Below, in pieces: positions 9,514 to 19,722 of a stretch of DNA of 64,000 nucleotides. The translations under genes and the position numbers were made by a program. The notes under the pieces were generated by a model. That model did no database searches, had not been told where the DNA came from, and worked only from the letters and a program-made list of their open reading frames with translations. Source of the DNA: MED-G116 sp038107835 (lineage in GTDB: Bacteria > Pseudomonadota > Alphaproteobacteria > Puniceispirillales > Puniceispirillaceae); the NCBI GenBank assembly GCA_038107835.1, contig JAYNHH010000002.1, positions 56,551 through 120,550 on the forward strand, in the 5' to 3' direction. Each line of letters starts with the position of its first letter. Positions within the stretch are counted from its first letter, which is position 1.

Positions 9514-10881
9514 GTGACCAGAGCCTTGAGCAAGAAACTTTTCGTCAAAACCTATGGCTGTCAGATGAATGTCTATGATTCTGACCGCATGACAGATGCG
9601 CTTGCGCCGCTGGGCTATCAGACAACTGATGGCCCGGAGGGTGCGGATATGGTGATTCTCAATACCTGTCACATCCGCGAGAAGGCATCGGAAAAGGTGT
9701 TCTCCGAGCTGGGCCGTTTGCGGATGATGAAGGAAAAGGCGCGCGATCAGCAGGGCCGCGATGTGATGATTGCCGTTGCTGGCTGTGTTGCGCAGGCAGA
9801 GGGTGAGGAAATTACCCGCCGAGCGCCCTGGGTTGATATCGTTGTAGGCCCGCAGACCTATCATCGGCTGCCTGAGCTGGTTGCCAAGGTTGATCCGAGC
9901 ACACGTTCCCGCATTGTCGATACCGAATTTCCCGAAGAGGTGAAGTTCGACCTTTTGCCCGGCGAACATGCGCCGCGGGGCCCAGCGGCGTTTCTGAGCG
10001 TACAGGAAGGGTGTGACAAATTCTGCGCTTTCTGTGTTGTTCCCTACACAAGAGGAGCGGAATTCTCCCGGCCCGTTGGCACCGTCGTCGCCGAGGCACG
10101 CGGCCTTGTCGCGACAGGCACGCGTGAGCTGACGCTGCTCGGGCAGAATGTGAATGCCTATCATGGTGAGGCACCTGACGGAAAAATCTGGAACCTTGCC
10201 AGATTGCTGGCTGAACTGGCCGAGATTGAGGGGCTGGAACGATTGCGCTACACCACCTCGCACCCGCTTGATATGGATGATGATCTGATCAATGCGCACC
10301 GTGATTTGCCACAATTGATGCCCTATCTCCATCTGCCCATCCAATCGGGGTCAAATCATGTGCTGTCCGCGATGAACCGCCGCCATGAGACCGATGCCTA
10401 TCTTGCGATTATCGACAGGTTGCGCAGCGCCAGACCTGATATTGCGATGTCGGGTGATTTTATCGTTGGCTTTCCGGGCGAGAGCGACCGGGATTTTGCC
10501 GACACATTGGCGCTTGTCGATAAGGTGGGGTATGCCTCTGCCTATTCATTTAAATACAGCCCGCGGCCCGGCACACCAGCCGCCAGTGACGACAGACAGG
10601 TTCCCGAGGATGTCAAGGCTGACCGTCTGGAAGCGCTGCAACAGCTGCTCAATGCGCAGCAATACGCCTTCAACAAGGCCACCGAGGGACAGCGGATGGA
10701 TATTCTGGTTGAACGTCCGGGCGGCCGGGAAGGACAGATGGCTGGACGCAGCCCCTATATGCAGGCCGTGAATTTTCAGGGCAGCGAGGACCAGATAGGA
10801 AAGATTGTTTCCTGTGTAATCACGCAGGCAAAACAGAAAAGTGTGTCCGGCGAGCTTGATGACCTCAAGGGGGCAGCGTGA
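9514..10881 (+). CDS. miaB: tRNA-2-methylthio-N6-dimethylallyladenosine synthase MiaB
   Basis: Radical-SAM methylthiotransferase acting on i6A37 of tRNA. The N-terminal UPF0004 domain begins [17 protein letters not shown], with three cluster cysteines (YGCQMN, NTCHIR, AGCVAQ). The radical SAM CxxxCxxC motif is in [17 protein letters not shown] (about 10009-10060), followed by a C-terminal TRAM domain. The start is uncertain: no ATG fits, and I prefer GTG 9514 ([10 protein letters not shown]). TTG 9526 and TTG 9469 are alternatives. The stop overlaps phoH by four bases. Confidence 0.93.
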   Translation: MTRALSKKLFVKTYGCQMNVYDSDRMTDALAPLGYQTTDGPEGADMVILNTCHIREKASEKVFSELGRLRMMKEKARDQQGRDVMIAVAGCVAQAEGEEITRRAPWVDIVVGPQTYHRLPELVAKVDPSTRSRIVDTEFPEEVKFDLLPGEHAPRGPAAFLSVQEGCDKFCAFCVVPYTRGAEFSRPVGTVVAEARGLVATGTRELTLLGQNVNAYHGEAPDGKIWNLARLLAELAEIEGLERLRYTTSHPLDMDDDLINAHRDLPQLMPYLHLPIQSGSNHVLSAMNRRHETDAYLAIIDRLRSARPDIAMSGDFIVGFPGESDRDFADTLALVDKVGYASAYSFKYSPRPGTPAASDDRQVPEDVKADRLEALQQLLNAQQYAFNKATEGQRMDILVERPGGREGQMAGRSPYMQAVNFQGSEDQIGKIVSCVITQAKQKSVSGELDDLKGAA

Positions 10882-11849
10882 GCGTCAAAAAGGACACCTG
10901 TTCCGTGCGCATGGATTTCGAGGATAATGGGGTCCTGGCTCTGTTGATCGGTGAGCATAACCAGAATCTGGCACATCTCGAGCAACGACTCGATGTTTCG
11001 CTGAATTCATTTGGCAACAGCATCAAGATCAACGGCAAGGCAGATGCTGTAAAACGCACACAGAGCGTGCTTGAGAATATGTACCGGACCATCAATGAAA
11101 CCGGCATCGAGGCACTTGAGGCATCCTTGATCGACGATGTTGTGCGCTGGACCGAGAATGGTGCCGATGCCCCCGTGGCTCATGGCGGTGGGGTCGCGCT
11201 TGATACCTGGAAGAAGAAGATCGTCGCCAAGACCAAGGGCCAGAAGGCCTATGTCGATCTGCTGCAGGCGAATGAGGTTGTTTTCGGTCTTGGACCTGCT
11301 GGCACGGGAAAAACCTATGTCGCGGTTGCCAAGGCGGTTGAGTCGCTGAAGAAGCGCGAGGTCGAGCGTATCATTCTCTCCCGGCCGGCGGTCGAGGCTG
11401 GCGAGCGTCTGGGGTTTCTGCCTGGCGACATGAAGGAAAAGGTCGATCCGTATCTGCGCCCGCTCTATGACGCCCTCTATGACATGATGCCTGCCGACAA
11501 GGTTGACAGGATGCTGACCAGTGGTGAGATCGAGATCGCGCCGCTGGCCTTCATGCGTGGCCGCACCCTGAGCGAGTCCTATGTGATCATTGACGAGGCA
11601 CAGAACACCACACCGGTACAGATGAAAATGGTGCTGACCCGGCTTGGGCAGAATTCGCGGATGGTGATCACCGGTGATCTGAGCCAGATTGACCTGCCGC
11701 AGGGGCAGCCATCGGGACTCGCGGATGCGGTTCGCCTGCTGGCCAATGTCACCGGCGTTGGCATTATCCACCTGTCCGGTGATGACGTCGTCCGCCATCC
11801 GGTTGTTGCCCGCATTTTGAGGGCTTATGAGGCTGGACAGACGCCGTAA
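10878..11849 (+). CDS. PhoH family P-loop ATPase (PhoH/YbeZ)
   Basis: Cytoplasmic ATPase of the PhoH/YbeZ type, thought to act with YbeY in rRNA and RNA quality control. At 323 residues it has an N-terminal KH-like RNA-binding region (about residues 10-90) and then a RecA-like domain with Walker A GPAGTGKT (about 11293-11316) and Walker [10 protein letters not shown]. It starts with GTG overlapping the miaB stop (GTGA). The next gene is ybeY, preserving the phoH-ybeY-corC-lnt order found across proteobacteria. Confidence 0.93.
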   Translation: MSVKKDTCSVRMDFEDNGVLALLIGEHNQNLAHLEQRLDVSLNSFGNSIKINGKADAVKRTQSVLENMYRTINETGIEALEASLIDDVVRWTENGADAPVAHGGGVALDTWKKKIVAKTKGQKAYVDLLQANEVVFGLGPAGTGKTYVAVAKAVESLKKREVERIILSRPAVEAGERLGFLPGDMKEKVDPYLRPLYDALYDMMPADKVDRMLTSGEIEIAPLAFMRGRTLSESYVIIDEAQNTTPVQMKMVLTRLGQNSRMVITGDLSQIDLPQGQPSGLADAVRLLANVTGVGIIHLSGDDVVRHPVVARILRAYEAGQTP

Positions 11850-11928
11850 AATGGGTCCAAATGAAAACGCAGGTGGTCCCGAGATGATAGCAGGCCACAC
11901 AAATCGGCATTTACAGCCAGCATATTGA

Positions 11929-12540
11929 GTGACAATGAACGACCCGCAATTGGAACCTGACAGTCCGGCTGACCCTGAAACAGCAGCCACATTATGGAAA
12001 ACTGAGTCTGGCAACGGCATCGAGGTCAGCTATGACCCGGCTTACTGGCCGGAGGAATCGCTTGGCCATTTTGCGCAGATATCGGTAAAGCTGCTCGACC
12101 ATATCGACCGGGAATTTGCCCTGGACGGCGTCTTGATTGGTCTGTTGCTGTGCGGTGATGACCGCATCCGACAGTTAAACAGTCAATTCCGTGCCAAGGA
12201 CCGGCCGACAAATGTGCTGTCATTTCCCCAGCTTGATGATGATTTGTTCGGTAATGATGCGCTGGCTGCGACAGACCAGCCCAGCCAGAATTTCTTTGGT
12301 GAAATTGCCATTGCCCGCGAAACGGTGATGGCGCAGGCAGATGAATTGGGAATCGAGATTGATGACCATCTCGCCCATCTGTTTGTGCATGGTGTGATGC
12401 ATCTGCTTGGTTATGACCATGAGAATGATCGGGACGCCACCGAGATGGAAGCGCTTGAAGTCGCCATTCTGGCCGCGTTTTCGATTGCCAACCCCTATAC
12501 GATCGCCGACCGTGTGGCGCATCATGGTGCGATGTCATGA
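11929..12540 (+). CDS. ybeY: Endoribonuclease YbeY (rRNA maturation factor)
   Basis: Zinc-dependent RNase for 16S rRNA 3'-end maturation and ribosome quality control. The metal site is the family signature HGVMHLLGYDH (about 12388-12420), three histidines in H-x3-H-x5-H spacing. At 203 residues it is longer than the E. coli protein because of an N-terminal acidic extension of about 30 residues. The start is GTG 11929 or ATG 11935, two codons apart. The stop overlaps corC (ATGA at 12537). Confidence 0.94.
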   Translation: MTMNDPQLEPDSPADPETAATLWKTESGNGIEVSYDPAYWPEESLGHFAQISVKLLDHIDREFALDGVLIGLLLCGDDRIRQLNSQFRAKDRPTNVLSFPQLDDDLFGNDALAATDQPSQNFFGEIAIARETVMAQADELGIEIDDHLAHLFVHGVMHLLGYDHENDRDATEMEALEVAILAAFSIANPYTIADRVAHHGAMS

Positions 12541-13382
12541 TCAAGAATTTTCTTGGTAAAATCTTTCCCCAGCTGATCAGCGCGCCGTCACTCCGCCAGG
12601 AACTGACCGATCTTCTGGAGGAGTCGGCGGATCACCAGGCCGGTTTCGACAGCCATGAGGGAACGCTGCTTCGCAATTTCCTTGGGCTGCGTGATCTGAC
12701 GGCGGCCGATGTGATGATTCCACGCGCCGACATTGTTTCGGTTGGCATGGCGGAGAGCTTTGCCGACATCATCCGCCAGATGAGCGAGGCAAATCACAGC
12801 CGTGTCCCGGTTCGCCGCCAGACGCTTGATGAGATTGCCGGCTTCATTCACATCAAGGATGTGTTCGCGCATATGAGTGCGGGAGATGCCCCTGAGGTGG
12901 AGAGCCTGCTGCGTCCGGCGCTGTTTGTTGCGCCAACCATCCGCCTGCTTGACCTGCTTCACGAAATGCGTCTGCGCCGCCGGCATCTGGCGCTTGTTGT
13001 TGATGAATTTGGCGGTGTTGACGGCTTGATCACCATTGAGGATCTGGTCGAGGAAATCGTCGGTGAAATCGAGGATGAACATGACGAAACCATCATGCCG
13101 CGCTTTGAGGTCAATGATGACGGCACGACTGTTGCCGAGGCCCGACTCGAGATCGAGGAGCTTGAAAGGCTGACAGGGCCGCTGCTTGAGGATGATGATC
13201 GTGACGAAATTGACACGCTTGGTGGACTTGTCTGCGCCGTTGCTGGCCGCGTTCCTGGACGTGGCGAGGTGGTCCGCCATCCGTCGGGCCTGCAGTTCGA
13301 GGTTCTGGAGGGCGATCCACGCCGTGTCACCCTGCTGAAAATCCGGGGCATGGCGCGCCTGATGCCTGCACAAAGCGATTGA
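12537..13382 (+). CDS. CorC/HlyC-type CBS-domain protein
   Basis: Soluble CBS-pair protein with a CorC_HlyC transporter-associated domain, implicated in magnesium/cobalt efflux or membrane integrity. Two CBS motifs occupy about residues 60-190 (DVMIPRADIVSV, HSRVPVRR and VDEFGGVDGLITIEDLVEEIVGEIEDEHD), followed by the C-terminal CorC domain (DTLGGLVCAVAGRVPGRGEVV). It lacks the N-terminal DUF21 membrane domain of full-length paralogues, as expected for the ybeY-corC-lnt version. It is translationally coupled to ybeY, and lnt follows within two bases. Confidence 0.9.
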   Translation: MIKNFLGKIFPQLISAPSLRQELTDLLEESADHQAGFDSHEGTLLRNFLGLRDLTAADVMIPRADIVSVGMAESFADIIRQMSEANHSRVPVRRQTLDEIAGFIHIKDVFAHMSAGDAPEVESLLRPALFVAPTIRLLDLLHEMRLRRRHLALVVDEFGGVDGLITIEDLVEEIVGEIEDEHDETIMPRFEVNDDGTTVAEARLEIEELERLTGPLLEDDDRDEIDTLGGLVCAVAGRVPGRGEVVRHPSGLQFEVLEGDPRRVTLLKIRGMARLMPAQSD

Positions 13383-13383
13383 G

Positions 13384-14871
13384 GTGATGCTGTCGCGCAA
13401 GGCCCTCCTCTCGCTTTTGGCCGGCGCAGCGGCGTCGTTTGCCCTGCCGCCCTTCGGCATCTTTCCAGCCATCTGGTGCCTGGCCTATCCCGCAGTGCAA
13501 TTTGCGCGGGCGGAGCAGCGGTCACAGGCGTTGTGGATTATTGCCGCCTCGGGTTTGGGCTGGTTCACCGCGTCAACCCATTGGATCGCGCATTCACTGC
13601 TGGTTGGTGAGGCCGAGTTCTGGTATCTGCTGCCGCTCGCGGCAGTTGGTCTGCCTGCAGTGCTGGCCTTGTTCTGGGTGGGTGCTGGTGCCGTTGCATG
13701 GCGGCGTCAGCGGTCGGCTGCGGCGCGGCTGGGCTGGTTGCTGCTTTGCCTTGCCATCGCCGAATTTGCCCGTGGCCATGTCGCCACTGGGTTTCCATGG
13801 AACAGCCCCGGCTATTCATTTTCGGCACATCTCTGGCTGTTGCAGGCTGCGAGCTGGTTTGGGCTTTATGGACTGACCTGTCTGGCGCTTGCTTTTGCCT
13901 TGGCCCCGTCCTTCTGGCGCGTCGGGCACAGACGATTGGCGATGCTGTTCATCGCCATCCCATTGGCACTGGCATTGATGGGGGGTCTCAGACTCGGCAG
14001 CGAGTCGGCAAATCCGGCAGCCGTGAAACAGGTGCGTCTCGTCCAGCCGGTGATTGCACAGGCAGAGAAATGGGACCGTGCCAAGCGCGGTCAGCATCTG
14101 TCCCATATCGTCCGTACAGCGTCAGCCAAGACCCCGATTCCCCAGCTGATGATCTGGCCGGAGACAGCATTTTCTGCTTTCGCCAGCAGGGACGGAAGTC
14201 TGCTGACCGCGATGGCACAACAGGCGCTGCCCTTTGATGGGCATTTGATCACCGGCATGCCACGTCTGGATGAAGCGGGGCGGCTGTTCAATTCTGCCGC
14301 ACTGGTCACTGCCGATGGCCAGATCACGGCGACTTATGACAAGAGGCGGCTTGTTCCCTTCGGCGAATTTGCGCCTTTTCGCCGGTTTCTGCCCTTTGTC
14401 GATGCCATAGCTGGTCCAAGGGATTTTTCGGCGGGGACGGGCGAGCGCCTGTTCACCGTTCCCGGTTATGGCAAAATTGCGCTGTTGATCTGCTACGAGT
14501 CAATTTTTCCAGGTGAAATTGGCAGGGGTGGAAAGCGGCCGGATCTAATTGTCAACATCACAAATGATGCCTGGTTCGGGCGAACCCTTGGGCCGTGGCA
14601 GCATCTCGCGCAGTCACGCATGCGGGCCGTTGAGGAGGGTATCCCGATGATGCGGGTGGCCAATAACGGTATTTCTGCCGGTTTTGATTCCCATGGCCGT
14701 ATCCTCGGCCAGATCGCCCTGGATGCAGTCGGCACCATTGACCTGTCGGTTCCATCTGCCGTCACGCCAACAATATTCGCCCGATACGGCAATGCCGGTT
14801 TTTTTGGCCTGTTGATGCTGGCAGGCTTTCTCTTTATTAGACTTGACCAAAAACCCCCAATCAGGCAGTAA
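13384..14871 (+). CDS. lnt: Apolipoprotein N-acyltransferase
   Basis: Inner-membrane enzyme adding the third acyl chain to lipoproteins. The N-terminal half has about six hydrophobic helices; the C-terminal half is a nitrilase-type (CN_hydrolase) domain on the periplasmic side. The catalytic Glu-Lys-Cys triad is visible as [21 protein letters not shown] and [11 protein letters not shown]. Length is 495 residues, with a start at GTG 13384 or the adjacent ATG. In rhizobial relatives an XRE-type regulator often sits between lnt and metK; here metK follows after 28 bases. Confidence 0.95.
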   Translation: MMLSRKALLSLLAGAAASFALPPFGIFPAIWCLAYPAVQFARAEQRSQALWIIAASGLGWFTASTHWIAHSLLVGEAEFWYLLPLAAVGLPAVLALFWVGAGAVAWRRQRSAAARLGWLLLCLAIAEFARGHVATGFPWNSPGYSFSAHLWLLQAASWFGLYGLTCLALAFALAPSFWRVGHRRLAMLFIAIPLALALMGGLRLGSESANPAAVKQVRLVQPVIAQAEKWDRAKRGQHLSHIVRTASAKTPIPQLMIWPETAFSAFASRDGSLLTAMAQQALPFDGHLITGMPRLDEAGRLFNSAALVTADGQITATYDKRRLVPFGEFAPFRRFLPFVDAIAGPRDFSAGTGERLFTVPGYGKIALLICYESIFPGEIGRGGKRPDLIVNITNDAWFGRTLGPWQHLAQSRMRAVEEGIPMMRVANNGISAGFDSHGRILGQIALDAVGTIDLSVPSAVTPTIFARYGNAGFFGLLMLAGFLFIRLDQKPPIRQ

Positions 14872-14887
14872 CATCCCGCAACAAACC

Positions 14888-14893
14888 GAGGAG
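14888..14893 (+). promoter_or_regulatory. Ribosome-binding site deciding the metK start
   Basis: GAGGAG lies six bases before GTG 14900 and supports that start over the upstream ATG at 14843, which lies inside lnt. Confidence 0.7.
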
Positions 14894-14899
14894 CCTCTG

Positions 14900-16078
14900 G
14901 TGTCATACCTCTTTACCTCCGAATCCGTGTCTGAAGGACATCCCGACAAAGTTTGTGACCGGGTTTCTGACACAGTGCTCGATCTTTTTTTAAAGGCCGA
15001 GCCAGAGGCGCGCGTTGCGTGTGAAACATTTGCAACGACCGACCGGATCATCATTGGTGGAGAGGTCCGCGCATCAGCCAACAATCTGCCATCCATTCTG
15101 GCCAATGTTGAGGGAGCTGTCCGCGACGCCATCAAGGATATCGGGTATAAACAGGAAAAATTTCACCATGCCCATCTGAATTTTCAGAGCTTCCTGCATG
15201 AACAATCTGCGGATATTGCCATGGGTGTTGATGGCGGCTCCGACAAGGATGAAGGCGCCGGCGATCAGGGTCTGATGTTTGGCTATGCGTGCCGCGAGAC
15301 GGATGTGCTGATGCCCGCGGCCATTCATTACTCGCATCAGATCCTGCAGAAACTGGCGGCAGCGCGCAAAGCTGACGCAGACTCCATTCTGGGTCCGGAC
15401 TCCAAAAGCCAGATTACCCTTGTTTATGATGACGAGGGACGCCCAGCATCCGCGCACAAGATTGTCCTGTCTACCCAGCACTCGGCTGCTGCGTCAATCA
15501 ATGACATCCGGGCGCTGGTAAAGCCGATTATTGCCGATGTTCTGCCGCAGGGCTGGATGGTTGCGGATGAGGATCTGCTGGTCAATCCAACCGGCAATTT
15601 CGTCATTGGCGGCCCGGATGGTGATGCCGGTCTGACAGGGCGTAAGATCATTGTTGACACCTATGGCGGCGCAGCGCCCCACGGTGGCGGTGCCTTTTCG
15701 GGCAAGGATCCGACCAAGGTTGACAGATCAGCAGCCTATGCGGCGCGGTATCTGGCAAAAAATGTTGTGGCTGCAGGATTGGCCGATCGCTGCACAATTC
15801 AGCTTGCCTATGCCATCGGCGTTGCTGAGCCGGTATCCGTCTATGCCGATACACACGGCACCGGCACGATCAGTGACAAACAGCTTGAGGACGCATTGAC
15901 CGCATCTATGAATCTGACGCCACGTGGCATTCGTGAGCACCTTGGCCTGAACAGGCCGATCTATGCCCCGACAGCAGCCTATGGTCATTTTGGCCGCGCC
16001 GCCGGTGAGGCCGGACCGGGATCGTTCAGCTGGGAAGCGACTGATCTTGTCGACAAGCTGGCGTCTGCCGCCAAATAG
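14900..16078 (+). CDS. metK: S-adenosylmethionine synthetase
   Basis: Makes SAM from methionine and ATP. The protein opens [19 protein letters not shown], the conserved N-terminus with the ATP-binding His, and contains [12 protein letters not shown] and [22 protein letters not shown], both diagnostic. With GTG 14900 it has 392 residues, standard for the family. The gene sits between lnt and trmB, and its stop (TAG, 16076-16078) directly abuts the trmB ATG. I do not recognise a SAM-responsive riboswitch in the 28-base leader. Confidence 0.96.
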   Translation: MSYLFTSESVSEGHPDKVCDRVSDTVLDLFLKAEPEARVACETFATTDRIIIGGEVRASANNLPSILANVEGAVRDAIKDIGYKQEKFHHAHLNFQSFLHEQSADIAMGVDGGSDKDEGAGDQGLMFGYACRETDVLMPAAIHYSHQILQKLAAARKADADSILGPDSKSQITLVYDDEGRPASAHKIVLSTQHSAAASINDIRALVKPIIADVLPQGWMVADEDLLVNPTGNFVIGGPDGDAGLTGRKIIVDTYGGAAPHGGGAFSGKDPTKVDRSAAYAARYLAKNVVAAGLADRCTIQLAYAIGVAEPVSVYADTHGTGTISDKQLEDALTASMNLTPRGIREHLGLNRPIYAPTAAYGHFGRAAGEAGPGSFSWEATDLVDKLASAAK

Positions 16079-16789
16079 ATGACCGGGCCACGCAGCGGGG
16101 CTGGCGGGTCTGGTCGGGTCCCGGCGGACCAGCGTTTCTATGGGCGGCGCAAAGGTCGCCCGCTCGGCAAGACCCTGCAGCGCCTGCTTGCTGACACCCT
16201 GCCACTGTTTCGCCTCGACCCGGGTGCTCCATTGGCTGGCCAGTTTGCGCATGCCCCGGGTGATGTCTTTCTGGAAATTGGTTTTGGCGGCGGCGAACAT
16301 CTGGCTGGACTTGCGCTGGCGAAGCCGGATGCAGGCTTTATTGGTGCCGAGCCATTCGTCAATGGCGTTGCAACAATGCTGCGTCACATAAATGAGCAGG
16401 ATTTGAAGAACGTTCGTTTGTGGGATGATGATGTCAGGCAGGTTTTGCCAAAATTGCCGGCTGGATGCCTTGCCGGCGCCTATGTAATGTTCCCCGATCC
16501 CTGGCCAAAGCGGCGCCATGCGGCGCGGCGCATCCTCAACCCGGCAATGATGGAAACGCTGGCACGTTTGATCAGACCAAGGGGAATGTTGATGCTTGCC
16601 AGCGATGATCCGACTGCCAAGGGTTGGCTGCTGCAGGCAGCAACGGCACATCCGGGCTTTTCCTGGACGGCGCGTCGCCCGGCTGACTGGCGCAACCGCC
16701 CGGCCGACATACCCGAGACACGGTACATGCGCAAAGCTCACAGCGCGGCGCGCACACCCTCGTGGTTCCGCTTTGAAAGGATCACGTGA
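16079..16789 (+). CDS. trmB: tRNA (guanine-N7-)-methyltransferase
   Basis: SAM-dependent methylation of G46 in tRNA. The SAM-binding loop is LEIGFGGGEHLAGLA, and the TrmB catalytic/RNA motif is FPDPWPKRRHAARRI (about 16490-16535). At 236 residues it starts immediately after the metK stop, so the pair forms one transcript linking SAM supply with a SAM user. This fits the metK-trmB pair typical of the class. Confidence 0.94.
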   Translation: MTGPRSGAGGSGRVPADQRFYGRRKGRPLGKTLQRLLADTLPLFRLDPGAPLAGQFAHAPGDVFLEIGFGGGEHLAGLALAKPDAGFIGAEPFVNGVATMLRHINEQDLKNVRLWDDDVRQVLPKLPAGCLAGAYVMFPDPWPKRRHAARRILNPAMMETLARLIRPRGMLMLASDDPTAKGWLLQAATAHPGFSWTARRPADWRNRPADIPETRYMRKAHSAARTPSWFRFERIT

Positions 16790-16805
16790 AAGGCTTGTCT
16801 TCTGG

Positions 16806-16834
16806 TTGCAAAACCTCTATACCTCATTCATAAC
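16806..16834 (+). promoter_or_regulatory. Putative promoter for the rimP-nusA-infB operon
   Basis: TTGCAA (16806-16811) and CATAAC (16829-16834) are 17 bases apart. Transcription would start near 16841, just ahead of the hairpin at 16854-16876. Confidence 0.4.
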
Positions 16835-16853
16835 AAACTGTCAGCGTAAGACG

Positions 16854-16876
16854 GTGGGCCAGCGGCCCACTTTTTT
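16854..16876 (+). terminator. Rho-independent hairpin: trmB terminator or rimP leader attenuator
   Basis: GTGGGCC (16854-16860), loop AGC, GGCCCAC (16864-16870), then six T. It is a perfect seven-pair GC-rich stem with a three-base loop and T-run. It could simply end the metK-trmB transcript. Because a promoter-like pair lies just upstream, it could also attenuate transcription into rimP-nusA-infB. Confidence 0.85.
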
Positions 16877-16933
16877 ATTGGGCAAAATCAACGTAAGGGT
16901 CGCGTCGGTGCAGCCGGGGCAAAAGGATGGAAT

Positions 16934-17419
16934 TTGGTCGAATCGACGATAAACAGGATCATTGAGCCAGCGCTGCAGGATCTTGGCTTTCGTCTGGTCA
17001 GAACATTGTTTTCCGGCGGAAAGAAGACAGGACGCAACCAACTGCAGATCATGGCTGAGCCGATCGAGGACAGGGAGATGACGGTCGAGGATTGTGAGAA
17101 AATCAGCCGTCATGTCGCAACGCTTCTCGATGTGGATGATCCCATCAGTTCGGCCTATGTGCTGGAGGTAAGCTCTCCGGGAATAGACCGGCCGCTGACG
17201 CGAGTTGAGGATTTTGAGAGATTTTCCGGTGAGCTTGCAAAGATTACCCTGCGACAGATGCTGGATGGCAGGCGCCGTTTTGCCGGCCGTCTCTCGGGCC
17301 TTGACGAGGGTAATGGTGTGATCATTGAAACGTCTTTCGGACGGTTTGTTTTTGCTTTTGAAGACATTGAGTCAGCTCGTATTGACCCAAGTGAAATTTT
17401 ACAAGGTCAGCCACGCTGA
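16934..17419 (+). CDS. rimP: Ribosome maturation factor RimP
   Basis: 30S subunit assembly factor of 161 residues. The N-terminal domain contains GFRLVRTLF and LQIMAEP, with CEKISRHVATLLDVDDPI and LEVSSPGIDRPL following; the last is the family hallmark. The SH3-like C-terminal domain ends the protein. The start is TTG 16934, preceded by AAGGATGG at suitable spacing; no ATG or GTG fits better. It is the first gene of the rimP-nusA-ylxR-infB-rbfA-truB-rpsO-pnp string. Confidence 0.93.
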   Translation: MVESTINRIIEPALQDLGFRLVRTLFSGGKKTGRNQLQIMAEPIEDREMTVEDCEKISRHVATLLDVDDPISSAYVLEVSSPGIDRPLTRVEDFERFSGELAKITLRQMLDGRRRFAGRLSGLDEGNGVIIETSFGRFVFAFEDIESARIDPSEILQGQPR

Positions 17420-17454
17420 TATGCGGATACCAAACAGGAACCACAGGTAAAGAT

Positions 17455-19026
17455 ATGGACACTTCCTCAATCCCGGGTCTCGAACTCATTCAGGTCGCCG
17501 ATGTTGTGGCGCGCGAGAAATCAATCGAGCGTGAAGAAGTCATGCTCGCAATGGAAGAGGCCATCCAGAAGGCTGGGCGTGCCAAATATGGGTTGGATCG
17601 AGACATCCGGGCGATGATCGACCGGAAGTCTGGTGCGATTACACTTGAAAGGTGGATCGAGGTTGTCGAGGAGGTCGAGGATGATGCGACCCAGATGAGC
17701 GTTGCCGAGGGAGCCAAGCAATCACCGCCGCTTGGCGTTGGTGAATTCTGGCGCCAGTCTCTGCCGCCAATCGAGTTTGGCCGTATCGCCGCGCAAACCG
17801 CAAAGCAGGTGATTTCGCAAAAAGTGCGGGACGCTGAGCGCGCCCGGCAATATGAGGAATATAAGCACCGTGTTGGCGAGATTGTCGTTGGTACGGTCAA
17901 ACGTGCCGAGAGCTATTCGATCACCGTTGACCTTGGCCGCGCCGAGGCGGTGATTCGCCGTGAGGAGATGATCCCCCGCGAAAATCTGCGTCAGGGTGAC
18001 CGGGTGCGAGCCTATGTTCTCGATGTCCGTGAGGAACCGCGTGGGCCACAGATTTTTCTGTCGCGGGCCTGCAATGAATTCATGGCAAAGCTGTTCACCC
18101 AGGAAGTGCCGGAAATCTATGATGGCATTATCGAGATCAAAGGCGTTGCCCGTGAGGCTGGAAGCCGGGCCAAGATCACCGTTCTGTCCAATGACCCCGG
18201 AATCGATCCCGTGGGAGCCTGTGTTGGCATGCGCGGCAGTCGCGTACAGGCAGTCGTTGGTGAGCTGCAGGGGGAAAAGGTTGAAATCATTCCCTACACC
18301 GAGGAGCCAGCAGCCTTTGTTGTCAATGCACTGGCTCCGGCCGAGGTTGCCAAGGTCGTCATGGATGAGGTGGCAGGCCGGATGGAGGTTGTCGTTCCCG
18401 ATGACCAGCTGAGCCTCGCCATTGGCCGCCGCGGACAGAATGTTCGCCTCGCCTCGCAATTGTCGGGCTGGTACATTGATATTCTGACCGAGGCTGAGGA
18501 ATCAGAACGCCGCCAGGAAGAGTTCCGGACGCGGTCCACCCGCTTCATTGAGGCCCTCAATATTGACGATGTCATCGCACATCTGCTTGTTGCCGAGGGT
18601 TTTGTCCTGCCAGAGGAGATTGCGGAAACACCGGTCGAGGAACTGGCAAACATTCAAGGGTTTGATGAGGATATTGCCGCTGAGCTGCAGAACCGGGCCG
18701 TGGAATATGTCGAGCAGGAGGCGCAGCGAATCAACAAGGCGCTTGACGACATGAAGGTTTCGGATGATCTGCGCAGCTTTGAATATATCAGCCTTGGCAT
18801 GCTGCTGACATTGGCAGAGGCCAATGTCCGTTCGCTGGACGATCTTGCCGACCTCGACAATGAGGAACTCATCGAAATTCTCTCCGAACATGAGCTGACT
18901 GACGATGCCGAGGCAGGTGATATCATCATGGCGGCGCGTGCGCACTGGTTTGACGATGAGGATGCCAAGCCTGAAGACGCCGCAGAGCAGGGTGACCCGG
19001 CAGACGCCGACGTTGCCGACAGCTAG
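17455..19026 (+). CDS. nusA: Transcription termination/antitermination protein NusA
   Basis: RNA polymerase-binding elongation factor, 523 residues. Order: N-terminal RNAP-binding domain (about 1-130), S1 domain ([21 protein letters not shown], about 135-205), and two KH domains with the NusA signature [17 protein letters not shown] and [19 protein letters not shown]. Two C-terminal acidic helix-hairpin-helix repeats follow (about 360-500), as in proteobacterial NusA. In E. coli NusA autoregulates this operon; that could apply here but is not shown. Confidence 0.96.
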   Translation: MDTSSIPGLELIQVADVVAREKSIEREEVMLAMEEAIQKAGRAKYGLDRDIRAMIDRKSGAITLERWIEVVEEVEDDATQMSVAEGAKQSPPLGVGEFWRQSLPPIEFGRIAAQTAKQVISQKVRDAERARQYEEYKHRVGEIVVGTVKRAESYSITVDLGRAEAVIRREEMIPRENLRQGDRVRAYVLDVREEPRGPQIFLSRACNEFMAKLFTQEVPEIYDGIIEIKGVAREAGSRAKITVLSNDPGIDPVGACVGMRGSRVQAVVGELQGEKVEIIPYTEEPAAFVVNALAPAEVAKVVMDEVAGRMEVVVPDDQLSLAIGRRGQNVRLASQLSGWYIDILTEAEESERRQEEFRTRSTRFIEALNIDDVIAHLLVAEGFVLPEEIAETPVEELANIQGFDEDIAAELQNRAVEYVEQEAQRINKALDDMKVSDDLRSFEYISLGMLLTLAEANVRSLDDLADLDNEELIEILSEHELTDDAEAGDIIMAARAHWFDDEDAKPEDAAEQGDPADADVADS

Positions 19027-19045
19027 GTCATGAGAGCGAGACCGC

Positions 19046-19651
19046 ATGTCAGAGCGCACCTGTATCGCAACTGGGAAAACCCTACCCCGCCACAATCTGC
19101 TTAGATTTGTGGCCGGGCCTGATGGTGCGGCGACTCTCGATCTTGCAGAAAAACTGCCGGGGCGGGGCGCGTGGGTTGCCGCTGACAGGGCAGCGCTGCA
19201 ACAGGCCGTGAAGAAGGGCCATTTCAGGCGTGTGATCGGTGCCGGCTTTGGTGAGATTGACGCAGAGACAGATCGTATAAAGCATCTCATGCGCGATCGT
19301 GTGATCGCCTGTGCCAGTATGGCGCGGCGTGCCGGGTTGCTGATTGGTGGTGCGGGAAAGCTGCTTGCTGGCGGTCAATGCGCTGGGCTGATCATCGCGC
19401 CTGATGCCTCGCAGCGGGAGGCCCGACGCCTGGAGAGCAGGCTTGGCACCATCTGGACAACAAACTGTCTGTCAGCAGCAGAAATAGGCCAGATTTGTGG
19501 CCGCGAATCGCTGGCTTTTGCCGGCCTGCTTGCGCCAGAGCATAAGGCACACGAGAATATATGCAGAAAACTGCATCTGGAGATAGCACGAATGGAAGGG
19601 TTTTACGCCTCTGCGGGTTGTAATCAGCAGCCCGACGGGTGTATCACCTAG
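19046..19651 (+). CDS. YlxR (RnpM)/L7Ae-like fusion RNA-binding protein
   Basis: A 201-residue protein joining two small RNA-binding folds. The N-terminal YlxR/DUF448 domain (about 1-85) has [17 protein letters not shown] and [10 protein letters not shown]-terminal ribosomal L7Ae-like domain (about 90-190) contains [21 protein letters not shown]. In Firmicutes these are separate genes ylxR and ylxQ between nusA and infB; the fused form is usual in alphaproteobacteria. The YlxR family has been linked to RNase P modulation in Gram-positives; its role here is unproven. Confidence 0.9.
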   Translation: MSERTCIATGKTLPRHNLLRFVAGPDGAATLDLAEKLPGRGAWVAADRAALQQAVKKGHFRRVIGAGFGEIDAETDRIKHLMRDRVIACASMARRAGLLIGGAGKLLAGGQCAGLIIAPDASQREARRLESRLGTIWTTNCLSAAEIGQICGRESLAFAGLLAPEHKAHENICRKLHLEIARMEGFYASAGCNQQPDGCIT

Positions 19652-19722
19652 CCAGAGTTAATGGCATCGGTATGCGATATCGGCTTTTTGCCGGACGTGA
19701 TCATGTCATGAAAGGGTCAGAA

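Noticed and set aside
14840..14900. Possible SAM-responsive riboswitch before metK
   Set aside because: Only 28 bases separate lnt and metK, and I could not match any SAM-II, SAM-V or SAM/SAH consensus; only a good ribosome-binding site is evident.
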